From Edaphochlamys debaryana (taxonomy: Eukaryota; Chlorophyta; Chlorophyceae; Chlamydomonadales): DNA of 64,000 nt. Where the stretch lies: NCBI GenBank assembly GCA_016858145.1, contig JAEHOE010000025.1, positions 1,092,939 through 1,156,938 on the forward strand. The letters run 5' to 3'. The position numbers and the translations under genes were made by a program. Position 1 is the stretch's first letter. Each line of letters opens with the position of its first letter. Under the pieces are notes generated by a model. The model was not told where the DNA came from. It worked only from the letters and a program-made list of their open reading frames with translations, and searched no databases. This document shows, piece by piece, positions 26,852 to 46,755 of the stretch.

Positions 26852-30667
<3,816 letters not shown>

Positions 30668-31386
30668 CAAAAGGGGTGGAGTGCATTTGGCAGCGGAATG
30701 ATGCGAGGGGGGTTATCGATTGCGCGTCTCACAGGACGAGGACGGTGGGGGGCCCAAAGGGTACCCGGCCCGCTACCAGCTTTTAAAGTGAACAGCCTGG
30801 CCAATGAGGGGTAGCGCCTCCCATTTGAGTTCGTTGCGATATGTGCATGAGCTCGGGGTAAGGGGGATGCCAGGTGCGGTTCAGCAGGGCAGGCACGTCC
30901 GCTGACCCGTGCAGCGGAATCCCTCCGTGCGGGACCCTCCAGGAGCGCACCTGGTGCCCCCCGGCGTCCGCTCCCTCCCCGCCATGGGGTTCGGGAGTGC
31001 CAGAAGTGTCAACCATAGCGCCTCGCGGCCGTTCAAGCGCTCAGCACGCGTGCATCGCTAAGTTCTCCCGCGCTTTGGCCGTCAGGCGCTGGCCAGCGCC
31101 TGGCCGTTATGAGGGTATAAAGGACGTTTCACAGGTAATACTGGAAGGGTTAATGGGCCCGGACAGCTCGGCTGGAGAACGCAGCTGCGGCACCTCGGCT
31201 TTGATCGTCAACCACGAATTTCCACGCTGTGTGCTAAACTATCACAGTGGCTTAGTGAGCAGCAAAGCACACAAGGAGCGCTTGCAAGGGCCCGAACTAG
31301 CCCATGCGAAGGCCCGAGCAATTGCTCTCCCCTGCTCGCTGACCCGAGATTAGCTAGCCCGGCACCCCACACGGCTGCAGACTGCT
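30668..31386. promoter_or_regulatory. Shared upstream region of the divergent MYST and ArgRS genes
   Basis: About 720 bases separate the two start codons, so promoters in both directions must lie here or in untranslated leaders. No clear TATA box or other motif is visible, and short ORFs lack support. Confidence 0.4.
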
Positions 31387-35535
<4,149 letters not shown>

Positions 35536-36380
35536 GCCGGAGCTAGGAGGAGTAGGCGGTCAATGGTGTGACCATGTATAACGGTAACGCGCGCAGGGGT
35601 TGGACCGCAAAATGACTGCGTGCCGGAGGTGGGGCACTGCGAGCAGCTGCAGAGGCACGGATACACGGGGTGCAGAGAGCTTGTGCGCGTCCGGCACCTT
35701 CGTGAGTGCCAGACATCATCTTTGGGTGGAGCTGAGGGTTTTAGTGCGCGGCTCCATTCCTGCCGTCCTTCGAGGGCTTACTGCTGCAAGCTATGCAAAG
35801 GGTGTGAGGGCTGTGAAGGCGTCGAACAGATACAGCGCCTGGCACGATGTGGTGGGCTTGTCCGTGGTGAAACCCTTGGTATGCTAGCCAGGATAGGGTT
35901 CCAGACCCCGTGCTGGACCCAAATCAGAGACCAATGCCTTGCCACCTGTCATGCCTCTCCACGACTCCACGTCTCCAGGGCGCCCCCACCGCATTGAACT
36001 TTGGGGCCGGCTGCTACCGGCTCACGTGACAGTTCTCCCACCAGCTAGACTACCTCTCTGGCCCTATCTGAGCGTCCAGGTTGAATCAGTGCCTTCAAAT
36101 CTCTGTCTCAGTGACTACCATGTCGCACAGCCAGGCACGCTCAAATGTTCGCAGTCCTCTTCCAGCCGCGTCACAAACCCTACATCCAGTGGGTCGCCGG
36201 CTGACACACCCTGTCGCCTGCTACCACTTTACAAAACCCTTGCGCCTCTGTTACCCTCAGCCTTCATGTGCAAAGCATGCAGCGCTTGTTTAGGCCTGGC
36301 ATCCTGATCCATACATGTCCTCCGCCAACTGCTCGTTACCCGGACGCTTGCCTCCCCACACTGCTGGCCTCCTATGCCCT
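35536..36380. other. Convergent intergenic region
   Basis: Lies between the 3' ends of ArgRS and the kinase gene. Apart from one TGTAA motif on the minus strand I see nothing assignable. Confidence 0.45.
36229..36233 (-). terminator. TGTAA poly(A) signal candidate of the kinase gene
   Basis: TTACA on the plus strand reads TGTAA on the minus strand, about 150 bases beyond the stop codon. TGTAA is the common poly(A) signal of many chlorophyte genes. Confidence 0.4.
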
Positions 36381-39300
36381 CTATTCGTCCGCCTGCAAGA
36401 TCACCTCCTTAAAAGGCTTCTTGGTGTCCTTGATGCGGTCCCTGTTGCCCTCCAGGATGGGCCGCCAGCATTTCGCGCACTTGGGCACACCCCGCATGTC
36501 CATCACCACCGAGCAGCAGGGCGGCTGGGGAGTAAAGCGATAGCGTGGAGCAGAGCGGGGAGGGCTCTCGGCCAGGGCAGTCTCGAAACCGAGCTGTGGA
36601 GGGGCAGGGAGGTGCTTGGGTTTAGGGCAGGGCAGGCCATGGGGGAGGGGCGAGGCCACGCCCGTTGCCAGGCATGAGGTGCGGGGGACACGCGGGCAGC
36701 AACAGTAGTCATTAAGAGCAGTCTAGATCCTGGCGCTGCACACCGTATGCTTGCCCGCGCGCCTGACAAGCCGCGCCCTCACCTGAAGCATGTCTCTCGA
36801 TCGCCGTTTAAGAATCTCTGCCGGCTTCCGCGTGTCAAACCCGTACCGTGCCATGATCTCCGGCACCGGATGGTTCGCCAGCGCCCGCATGCAGCGCTCC
36901 AGGCCGGGCAAGTACGCCTTGCCCATGGCCGCTTTCTCCACGTAGCAGCTGGGGTGGGGCAGAGGGCGATGCGGGCAACAGTGGAGAATTCGGAGGATCA
37001 GCAGGTTGGTCTTGTAAAAGGACACGCCCCAGCTGGAAGTGAGCCCCAACCTGTGTGCACGGGCTACACCTGGCCGGTATGTGCCATCTGTACCCTCCAA
37101 CTGCCAACCAGCTCCCAGCTCCTGGGCATGCCTCCCAGCACTCACCGATAGTCGATGGTAACACGGATGTCGATGGGCCCCGTGCAAAACTGCGGCTTGT
37201 GCGCGTGGGTTTTGTAATAATTTGAATACGCCTCGCCCCAGTAGCTCATCCGCAGCTGGGTATGGTACCTGGGGAAGGACGGAAATATGGGTCAAAACGA
37301 TCTGTTTGGAGGGCTGTTGTGCGGAGTTGGTGCGGTGGGGCGGGGGGGTTCGGGGTCGGGGTCGGGGTCGGCACTGTCGAGCCCACACACCCGCCGACCG
37401 ACCACCCAAAACCTTCCTTTTTCGCGTTCGGCACAACACCTCTTAAGCTCACGATATTGATAACAACCAATCATGTACAACTGAGAGCTCTCGCTTGGCT
37501 GCGAGGGGGTGTGGGGCAGGGACCACCGAGCCCACACCGGCCAACCGCCACCGCGAGTCGCCATGCAGCCGCCTCGCGCTTTCTCGTTTAAACAACAAGC
37601 ATACTCGTGATAATAATAACACGAACCCGTTTGAGCGCGCTCGGGAAGTTGGCGGGTCGCGGTTGGCCGTGCACCGACCTCCTCGAGGCACCACCTTTTT
37701 CCGCACCCGCTTTGCGCCTGCTGTATGGCATTTCTTCGCCTTCCGCACTCGCTACCCAGCCTCGCAACAATGGGCAAGCAGCGCCGCCGCCTCAGCGCCA
37801 CGTGCGCGCCCACGCCGGCTGCACCCTCGGGCCAGCACGCCCTGGGACCCTGACTACGGCACCCCGACCACGGTATCCCGACCACAGTATCCCGACCACA
37901 GTACCCCGACCACGGTACCCCGACCACGGTATCCCGACCAAGGTACCCTGACCACGGTACCCCGACCACGGTATCCCGACCAAGGTACCCCGACCACGGT
38001 ATCCCGACCAAGGTACCCTGACCACGGTACCCCGACCACGGTATCCCGACCAAGGTACCCTGACCACGGTACCCCGACCACGGTATCCCGACCAAGGTAC
38101 CCTGACCAAGGTACCCTGACCACGGTACCCCGACCACGGTATCCCGACCAAGGTACCCCGACCACGGTATCCCGACCAAGGTACCCTGACCACGGTACCC
38201 CGACCACGGCATCCCGACCATGGTATCCCGACCATGGTATCCCGACCATGGTACCCCGACCACGGTACCCCGACTATGGCACCCCGACTACAGTACCACA
38301 GGACGGTACCCTGACGACAAAGTCCCGCGATTTCGCTACCCAGCACCCGAGAACGGAACACAAGAATGCGCTGTCACTGTACATCTTTGACCGTGCGCCC
38401 ACATCCCAGATGCCCCTTCCACCCCTGCAGGGCGCAAACCTACAGCCCTTGCTTCCCGCCTGCATACCTGTTGCCCGGTAGGAGCATGGAGTCCCCGCCA
38501 CACCGCGTCACAACCCCCAGCGCCCGGTCGTTGTCAATAAAGGTCAGCTGCCCGGACTGGGGGCAGCAATAGAAGAGGCAGGAAAGCAAACTTGAGGGTG
38601 GATCCGGCGGGGCCAGAGAGGACTACGTTGTGCGTTGGATGCGACCCACTTGGGTTCATGTTCCCTACCCAACATGACAGTGCCCTCTGGCCCTGCTCAC
38701 CTGCGTGATGAACACGTTCTCGCTGTGCCGGTCGCACTGCGCGGTAAGGAAGTCCAGCACCGTCTGCTGGACTACCTGCAGGAGTGTCCAGAGGGGCCAG
38801 GGCAGTGGAGGGCTTGCGAGTAGCTGGGGCGTGATGCAGGCTGCTTCCTCAGCCTTAACTGTCTCCGCGCTGACCGTCTTTATCCCGCTTTACAACATGC
38901 GTGGCCCTCAGCTGAGCCCTTCCTAATGTTTGCGATGAGCCCCCTCAGGATGAAAGCAAGCCGGCGGGAACCTGCGGTCACGATTCCCGTAGCGGGGCGC
39001 GGTCCAGATGTAGCCGCGTCCTTGTTGCCTCTGGTCTGCGTAAACCCTGCTGGCTCTTTTGCGGCTTTCCGTACCCTCTCTCCCTTTTCGACACGCCCTG
39101 ACCTTGACCCACCTGCGTTTTGTTGATACGCTTCGTCACAAGGTCAAGGTAGGCTGCCTCCGCGCCCACAGCAGTGAACAGTCCATGCAGGGTGATGCCC
39201 GGAGCCTCCTCCATCCAGAGACCGTGCCAGCGGACGTGGTAGCCGCGCAATGGACCGTGCGGGATGATTGCGTTGACAGGAGCAACCCACACCCTGGACA

Positions 39301-40830
39301 AGGAAGGATGGTGGATGTCATTGCTTGGAGAAGAAAAGGGGGGACTTGCCCAGTACGGGTGCCAGCATGCCGAGGGCCATTGGTTTGGGCCAGCCACCGG
39401 TCCAGGCGTGCTTTACGGCGGGGCGCTGGAACGCTTCCGTGGCTGGGGGTGGATGGCGCTAGGCAACTGCACCAGTACCTGACCGTGCCCCTGCCCCACC
39501 CACCCACCGGGGCGTAATGCCGCTGGCATCACACTCGTCAGTCAGGCGGACCTGCGACCGGTGGTACGGGAAGGCAAACACGCGCATGAAACTTGCAGTG
39601 CCCGAGGGACTGCCCTCATCACATGTGAACTTCATGCTGGGCTCCCCGTGTACACGCCTGTCTGCAGGACACACCAACTATACCGGTACACACCTGCGCC
39701 ATCATGAAGCGCATGCGCTCCGTGTACACTTCTGAAGCGCATGGCAGCACCTTGCCAGTGGCCTTGTGCCAGGGCATGCAGTACACCTGTCAAGGAAAAG
39801 GTGGCGAGGGTGTGGGAAGAAATGTCACGTGGTCAAGGGACCCGGGTCTGCTTACAGCCACTGGCTAAACCGAGCTCCCTCCCTTCCCCCTCCTCAATCG
39901 TGTGCAATGACCTGGCCATTGCCCATCCGCTGCAGAGGAGATGAGCCAGGCCTGTCTCCAGTGTTTGCCCCCAGCCCCCCCTGCCCACCTTAACGATGTA
40001 CCTCTTGCTGCTCCCCGCGGCCTTCCCGAAGAAGAGCCAACCGTTGGTCCCCCCTTTGCCGTGCATGAAGGTCAGCCCCTCCATGCCCTCTGCCTGCACA
40101 GGCGCTGTGTGCATGTCCATCAGCACCGTGGTGCAGCCCGTGCAGCGGGTGCAGTTGGGCTTAAGTTTCTTGGCTTCATGATCCGAGGGAGTGATCATGG
40201 GAGCGAGGACAGCGTGCGGGTTGGAGATAGCGCCTGGGATGCCTGACGCTGCTGAGGCTGCCTCGTACACCTCGTCTGGCTCGCTAGCCCAGGAGCTCAT
40301 GCCCTCGGTTGAGGGCAGCCCCTGCCCCTGCCATTGATGGAGCCCCCGCGAGGAGGACCCGGTCTCCGGAGTCATCAGCTCGCACTCCTCGCAGAAGTTG
40401 CAGTCGTTGACGTGGGGCAGCGCTGCGCGCACCAGCCCTGGACCGTGCTGCGGCAGAAGGGGATTACGGTGGGAGCTCACATACGTGTGGCCCCTGTAGC
40501 CCCCAAGACGCCTTGCCCGTTCGGGTTAGCCTTAATTACTACCAGCATGACGTGCTGCGCTGAAGCGACTATCCGAGCAAGGTTGGAAGCGACTATCCGA
40601 GCGAGGATGGACCCCCTGCCAGCTGGATGGGGGGGTCCACGCGGCCACGGCGGGTGCCCGTGCGGCCACCGCCCGCCGTGCAAACCCCTCACACGGGTCC
40701 TGACCCCCGCCCATAAACGCACCAGTTGCACTGCACCGATAAGCGCAACTAGGAGAAGGCGCTGCGCCCATCGCCGGCGCGTCGCATCCCTCATCGCCCC
40801 AATCCACAACAGCTCCTCAGCGAAGGCCAC
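36381..40830 (-). CDS. FAM20-like atypical kinase with N-terminal membrane anchor (539 aa)
   Basis: Exons: 40830-40693, 40447-39989, 39786-39692 (alternative end 39694), 39657-39508, 39293-39113, 38775-38701, 38556-38468, 37268-37146, 36948-36783 and 36524-36381. Residues 14-21 are basic (RDATRRRW) and are followed by a hydrophobic span, giving a type II signal-anchor. Kinase landmarks appear in order: KRYIVK with the beta3 Lys (K199), SEVYTER with the alpha-C Glu, LDFLTAQCDRHSENVF with the catalytic Asp (D356), and QLTFIDNDRALG with the metal-binding Asp. The DRH...LDFL and IDN(D) signatures resemble the FAM20/secretory-pathway kinases more than ordinary protein kinases. PI4K-like enzymes share parts of this. 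It would phosphorylate secreted or Golgi proteins or glycans (inference). The intron between the two exons at 38468 and 37268 holds a minisatellite. Confidence 0.65.
37857..38300 (+). repeat. 14-bp minisatellite in a kinase intron (about 31 units)
   Basis: Units of the type CCCGACCACGGTAT alternate with variants containing AAGGTACC or CACAGTAT. Open frames through it on both strands (repeated SRPRYPDHGTPT or GVPWSGYRGQ patterns) arise from the repeat itself. Confidence 0.9.
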
Positions 40831-41893
40831 GGCCGTGCCTTTTTTGAGCTCTGAGGCGTCTATATGCAGCGCTGGGCAAGCTTTAACCCGTGCGGGTGTT
40901 GACGAATTGCCGAGCGCTGACCCTTCGCCGCAGCTATCATCGCCCTGCTGGAGCGCTGACTACAGTCATAAGACACTACTTCACACTCAGGTATAGCGTA
41001 AAATCCATTGCGTGTAAGAGCAGTCTTTCTCTTGTCGAGTATACTAGCGGAGCCCGCTTGCAACCTCTCGCGACGATGGTGATTTGCGCTCTACTTGCCA
41101 GCGTGCAACGTCTTCGGAGGCTACAGTTGGTCGCAGCGGTCTACACCCGGGCCGGATCGCACCCGGCTACTGCCAGGCTGCGGCAGGCAACAGTGGGCAC
41201 CTCGGGGCAGGTGGTAGTATAGGTACAACTATGGCATTGCCCAGGGACATGCTTCGACGCTGAGAACGAGGACTTCGCGGAGGATGCACCGCGACCCCGG
41301 GGTCAGCATGTTTGTTCGCAACACGCGACACGTGTCGAGCCCTTCTACACAACATGTGTGATGCTGGAGCTCGGGTGAAAGGTTCGGGTAGGTTGACGAG
41401 GTGAAGGGCAGGGGCGGGGGTCAGGGCCGGGGGTCGGGGTCGGGCAGATGTCTCCCGGGTAGAGGTTCGGGGTGAGGGTGAGGCCGGGTGGGCTTATCGA
41501 GGTCACAGCCGTAGACCGCACCCGTAGATCTGATCCATGGCATAGCATGCATCCTTCGTCCATTGTCGCGCACCCAGCAGTGGGCCTCCTGCAGGAGGCT
41601 TGTCAAAGCACTGCGAGCTCAGCCAGCCCTGAGCGCAGCTCAAGCGGCCTTCGGCTGCGGGCAGCACACTTGACAAGGTGCTGCAGGCGGGTACACACTA
41701 CAGCAGCGAAGCTCTGGCCGCAACCCGTGGCTTGGGGATAAATGGGCAGGCATCCAATGCCCTCCGTCCCCACGGCCACCCCCAAGGAGGAGACTGACCG
41801 AGGGAGCGGGCCAACTGTGTGCCGCGAGGGATTAGAGCAGTACTTGTCATTCCACTGGCCTCGTCCCCCTCCTCGCCCGCCCCGCCCCTCCCC
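40831..41893. other. Intergenic stretch, no gene recognised
   Basis: Upstream side of the kinase gene. Contains G-rich GGGTCGGGGTCGG-type runs near 41430. No coherent exons found. Confidence 0.4.
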
Positions 41894-44800
41894 AGAGGTG
41901 CATGGCGCCAACCCCTTGCACAACTTTGTGCACCAGTGAGCCCCAAGGGAAGGGGAAGGAACGGGGGCTTGCAAGTGTGATGTGAGTGTGAACCTTAGTT
42001 GCGACACCTTCCTCTTGCCCCCCCTTTCAACCCCCACCCCCACCCCAGCTTCACGCACCGTGTGGTCCGCGGCCTGCTGATCGCCCTGGGCCGCCCCGAC
42101 GGCCGGCTGTACTCCCAGACCAAGTCGGAGAGCTGAATGCTGCTGGGGCTGCTGCAGGCCAAGGTGGTAGGCGGGAGGGGGCGAGGGAGCCTAGCATGCG
42201 TTCCTACTAGCCCGATACCACCTTTCCCGCCCCAGCCCCCCCTCCCCAGGTGATCACCAGCTGGGGCCACCAGCCCGAGGTGGTGTCTGTGGGCCACAAC
42301 CCCTACCACCCCCCCGTGGTGGACACACACCTCTGCCTGCCAACCAACAGGCCGTAAGTGGCGAGCAGTGCTGCTATCTTCCTTTCGTTCTCGTGCATGT
42401 TCCGGTTCTGAGGGCTCTGCACGAAGGCGTTTTGGCAACTTTCGTGCAGACGTAACGAAGGATTCTCCCCTGGGGACCCATGTTTCGTGCCTATGTACCG
42501 AAGGTTTTGGCCCCTCCTGGCCCCCTTTCGGGCATCTGGGCCAAGCTGGGGAACACTTTCTGACAAGTCCTTCCTGACACAAGGGCCTTCACGGGGTCAG
42601 TTGCACGCTCCCGGAGCGCTGACACGCCGAGGAGACGGGTTTGCTTGACGGGGAACACTTTCCGACAAGGCTATCATGCTGACGCCGCACCGAACGGTGC
42701 CTCCTGTGCGCCCTTTCAGCTCTACAAGGACAGGGATCAAGGTTCCTGTAGCGGGGAACACTTCCTGACGAGGGGCCCTAGCTAGCGCAGGGCACGACCT
42801 TGCCAGCTGCAAGACGGCCTCCCAACACCTTGTACCGAAACCGAAAGCCAACGAAAGCCAACTTTTGTGCACATGTACCGAATGTCACAACCCCTGGAGG
42901 GGGTACTTTAGGTCACAGCCAAGAGCCAAGCCCCAGGAAGATAGCAGCACTGGTGGCGAGGGAGATGGAGGGGGTGTACCGAGGCGTGCTGCGGGGCCGC
43001 CCGCTGCTCAACGCCTGTTCTTTGGCTGCTTCCCACCTACCGGCTGTCCCCTCCCCTTCCCCTCTCCCCACAGTCGCCTGCTGGTGGAGGCCCTGGAGCA
43101 CGGCAGCGGGGAGGCGGTGGACCCCAACCAGCTGTGGGCGCGCGAGGAGGAGGTGGGGAGGCGGGGAAGGGGCGCCGGCTACCATGGGCCGTCCCCAACA
43201 GCGATGGTCTCTGTGGTCTGGCCGCAGAACTGATTTCCTCAGATCCTCTCTGTGCCCCTTCTCCCCCAAAGGCACATGGTGACCAGCAAGTTCCCTCTGC
43301 ACGACCGCGCCCGGGAGCTGCTAATGGAGTTGGGGGACGGAGCGGCGAAGGGGGCGCAGGCGGTGGCGAGGGGGGCCTCAAGGGCGCTGGTGCGGGGGCG
43401 GCTGGGGGCGCTGGCCTAGCGGCGCCCAGTGCATGAGGAATGCCCAAGGGTGAGGCGAGGAGGGGCGTTGTGCGGCCTGCAACAGATAGGGTTAGGAGTA
43501 AGGTCCTCTGATTTCGACAGCAGACAGAAGGGGGGTTCCAGCGGGTCCAAGCACTGGTCAGGTTGTGCCAGGTCATCCACTGACAGGTTCCCCCATCCCG
43601 CGCGGCTTCGTCCAGCGGGAGGGCCCGGGGGGAGGCAGGGCTCCCCCACGGCGCATGGGGTCCGGTGCTCTCCAGCCCTCGGGCACCTGGGCCCGTCTGC
43701 AGGGCGGCGCCTGCTTGGCCTACAGCCTGCTCAGCGGCCAGGACGTGCTGGGCATGTGAGGAGGGGGAGTGGGGGGTAGCGTGACGGGGCAGGAGCACAA
43801 AGGGGTCGCAAGGTTCGCTGGGACCTTTTCCTGCCGGGACTGATTACGTCCCCCCCCCCTCCCGCTCTCAGGTCCCCCGAGGCCACTTCCGCGTTGCTGG
43901 CCCCGCGTCCAAGCACCTAGTGGGGGGGCACCTGCTGTACACCATCTTTAAGAAGGCGGAGCTGAGGCGCATGTGGGACAAGGTGAGCGTTGGGAGGCAG
44001 CGGCGGGAGGGGAGGAGAGCATCGAAGTGCACTTGCTCCTGCCTTGCTAACGGACACGCGCCCCCAGAAGTGCCAGGTCCTCATAACTGCCGCCGCGTGA
44101 TGAAGCTGCTTCCTCTCCCCCGTCCCCCCCCACCCCCTCGCCCCCAGGTACCTGTCCCTGGAGCGGCTGCTGTCCTTCATGGCCATGTTCCACGCAATGA
44201 CCCGCCGGTGGGGGGGGAAGGGGGGGGGGCGGGCGGGGGTGATACAGCATTGGGAGTCCGGGAAGGGCCACGATGGCACAGCGCATATGGATAGGGACTA
44301 GGCAGGCATGGGCAGGCATCCCAGCTCCCAATCTCCTCCCCTCCGCTCCCCCCGCCGGTCCGCCCTCCCCCTGCCTTCAGCACCGCCGACTGGTGGCCGC
44401 TCACGTTCGACATCTCCCGCTCCCAGAGCGGCCTGCGGGTGACCACCACTGCGGCGCCCGTCACGGTGCGGGGGAGGGGCCCAGGGGCGCGAGAGGGGAG
44501 GACCGGGCGGCAGCGAGCTGAGGCCTTTCTTGGTTGCCAGAACACAGCCCGCGCTTGCTTGATCATGTGACGTGTCCTGACGCTGCCGCCCCCCGTGGCT
44601 CCAGGCCTCGGAGCTGGAGCAGAGCCTCGCGGAGACCATGGCGGGAGATGTGGTGGAGGAGGCGGCGCAGCGGGGCGAGCAGGAGCGGAGGGTGAGCGGG
44701 GAGGGCGGGGCGGGGCAGTACGCCATGCAAGGCGGGTGCGTGTGCATGGCAGTAAGCAGTCTGCATATCTGTCCAGAGCTCATGTGCTGTGTCCCCTTGC

Positions 44801-44989
44801 CCTCCCTTCCCGCCCCCCCAGGACCGGCTGCAGGCCATCATGTCACCTGCGCCACCGCAGGCCAGTGGGCTTGGCAACCATTATGGAGTGACGGGGTGGT
44901 GCCCGGCCTCTATGCTCTCTGGCCTGTGGAGCCAACTGAGGAGCGGGGTTGAGATGTACAAGGCATGGCAGCTCAGTTGGCGTGGATGA
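41894..44989 (+). pseudogene. Degenerate multi-exon gene of unrecognised family
   Basis: Exon-like segments bounded by splice sites are readable: VHGANPLHNFVH (41894), FTHRVVRGLLIALGRPDGRL (about 42051), VITSWGHQPEVVSVGHNPYH (about 42250), RLLVEALEHGSG (about 43074), HMVTSKFPLHDRARELLMEL (about 43272), GTWARLQGGACLAYSLLSGQ (about 43685), GGHLLYTIFKKAELRRMWDK (about 43925), YLSLERLLSFMAMFHAMTRR (about 44152), TADWWPLTFDISRSQSGL (about 44384), ELEQSLAETMAGDVVEEAAQ (about 44608) and a last exon ending at TGA. The second segment carries an in-frame TGA after TKSES, segment five ends in TAG, and phases between several middle segments do not match. Either the gene is decaying or my exon choices are wrong there. 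The last four segments are phase-consistent. Confidence 0.4.
42366..42952. mobile_element. Non-autonomous hAT-type element (587 bp) with 8-bp target duplication
   Basis: Terminal inverted repeats of 17 bases, CAGTGCTGCTATCTTCC at the left and its exact complement at the right, are flanked by a perfect direct repeat GTGGCGAG (42358-42365 and 42953-42960). An 8-bp duplication and CAGTG-type ends are typical of hAT elements. There is no transposase inside; the interior has repeated short motifs such as TTTCGTGC and GGGGAACACTT. The left duplication abuts a splice donor (GTAAGT) of the degenerate gene. Confidence 0.85.
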
Positions 44990-45626
44990 CGCGGCTGAGG
45001 AGAGGGGGCAGGACTAAACAGATATGGATCTAAGTAAGGAATGGGGTTGAGGAAAAGGGTACAAATAGGTGCTGATCTTTAGATTAAAGGTTAAAAGGCG
45101 CAACACGTGAGGCAGGCCAATGCTGCCCTCGTGTGATGTTCTCATACACTAGATGGACCTTTTGCTCTGAGGCTGGCTGCGATCACAACATAATGTTGGC
45201 CTGAGGTTTGCGGACAAGCAAGGGCCTGCTCTAGTCATCATGTGCCAGGGCCTGCACTCGTCATGTGTGCTCTATTCTATCCTAAGCTGATGGCTGGTTG
45301 TAGTCTGCACTTTCCACAAGTAGCTGAGCTGAGCTGTGCTGGACAGGAGACATTGTCATGTTCATATGCTATATGTGCTGTAGATTCAATCCTGTAACGA
45401 GAAGAGTGTTCCTCACTTGTTCTTTGCCTGTCCCCAGCTTCCATGCTTCCTAGCTGTCTCCCCACAAACTTGATACAGGGGGTAACTCTCTGGAAGCGCT
45501 ATCTTTTTTAACATACAATTGCTATTCTGAACCAGTGCTTCAAGTCCTATCTTTCACCAGGGTCGGCTTGAACTCACTTGTAGATCTGAAAGACACAGCA
45601 GCTACCAACTGTCAGCATCCAGGGCG
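44990..45626. other. Lower-GC intergenic stretch before the satellite
   Basis: Noticeably more AT-rich than the rest, with no open frame of interest and no recognised RNA gene. Confidence 0.45.
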
Positions 45627-46713
45627 GGTGTGGAGTGTGGTGGGAGCAGGCAGTGGAGCATGGTGGACTCACACAGCTGGCAGCCTGAACGCTGCAGGAC
45701 TGCTCTGCTGAAAACGATTACTATGCTGGCAGGGACTGGGGGGCAGCAGGAGCCAGCTTGCAGGCATCCTGACCCGTGACCGTGAGGGGGGTGGGGTGGT
45801 GGTGGGTGGGTGTGGAGTGTGGTGGGAGCAGGCAGTGGAGCATGGTGGACTCACACAGCTGGCAGCCTAAACGCTGCAGGACTGCTCTGCTGAAAACGAT
45901 TACTATGCTGGCAGGGACTGGGGGGCAGCAGGAGCCAGCTTGCAGGCATCCTGACCCGTGACCGTGAGGGGGGTGGGGTGGTGGTGGGTGGGTGTGGAGT
46001 GTGGTGGGAGCAGGCAGTGGAGCATGGTGGACTCACACAGCTGGCAGCCTGAACGCTGCAGGACTGCTCTGCTGAAAACGATTACTATGCTGGCAGGGAC
46101 TGGGGGGCAGCAGGAGCCAGCTTGCAGGCATCCTGACCCGTGACCGTGAGGGGGGTGGGGTGGTGGTGGGTGGGTGTGGAGTGTGGTGGGAGCAGGCAGT
46201 GGAGCATGGTGGACTCACACAGCTGGCAGCCTGAACGCTGCAGGACTGCTCTGCTGAAAACGATTACTATGCTGGCAGGGACTGGGGGGCAGCAGGAGCC
46301 AGCTTGCAGGCATCCTGACCCGTGACCGTGAGGGGGGTGGGGTGGTGGTGGGTGGGTGTGGAGTGTGGTGGGAGCAGGCAGTGGAGCATGGTGGACTCAC
46401 ACAGCTGGCAGCTTGAACGCTGCAGGACTGCTCTGCTGAAAACGATTACTATGCTGGCAGGGACTGGGGGGCAGCAGGAGCCAGCTTGCAGGCATCCTGA
46501 CCCGTGACCGTGAGGGGGGTGGGGTGGTGGTGGGTGGGTGTGGAGTGTGGTGGGAGCAGGCAGTGGAGCATGGTGGACTCACACAGCTGGCAGCCTGAAC
46601 GCTGCAGGACTGCTCTGCTGAAAACGATTACTATGCTGGCAGGGACTGGGGGGCAGCAGGAGCCAGCTTGCAGGCATCCTGACCCGTGACCGTGAGGGGG
46701 GTGGGGTGGTGGT
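45627..46713. repeat. 182-bp satellite array, left block (about 6 units)
   Basis: Near-identical units start at GGGTGTGGAGTGTGGTGGG and contain AAAACGATTACTATGCTGGC. Spacing is 182 bases, with rare substitutions (GCCTGAACG, GCCTAAACG or GCTTGAACG). The same unit resumes at 63291 on the other side of the transposon, so this is one array cut by insertion. The 61-residue frames on both strands repeat with the unit and are not genes. Confidence 0.95.
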
Positions 46714-46751
46714 CCCTATGGCACTACTTGAGTCCGTAATGGGGGGGTAGA
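46714..46751 (+). repeat. Left terminal inverted repeat of the transposon
   Basis: 38 bases identical to the reverse complement of the right end. Starts CCCTATGGCACTACTTGAG and continues through GTCCGTAAT and seven G. Confidence 0.95.
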
Positions 46752-46755
46752 TCAC

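Noticed and set aside
37292..38481. Long ORFs on both strands through the minisatellite
   Set aside because: They consist of the translated 14-bp repeat and lie in a well-supported kinase intron.
42134..42136. TGA as a selenocysteine codon
   Set aside because: Green algae do use selenocysteine, but the context (KSES, then MLLGLL) matches no selenoprotein, and other defects in this gene point to decay.
45669..46689. Repeated 61-residue ORFs on both strands of the satellite
   Set aside because: They recur exactly with the 182-bp unit in both orientations and overlap each other, so they are products of the repeat sequence.
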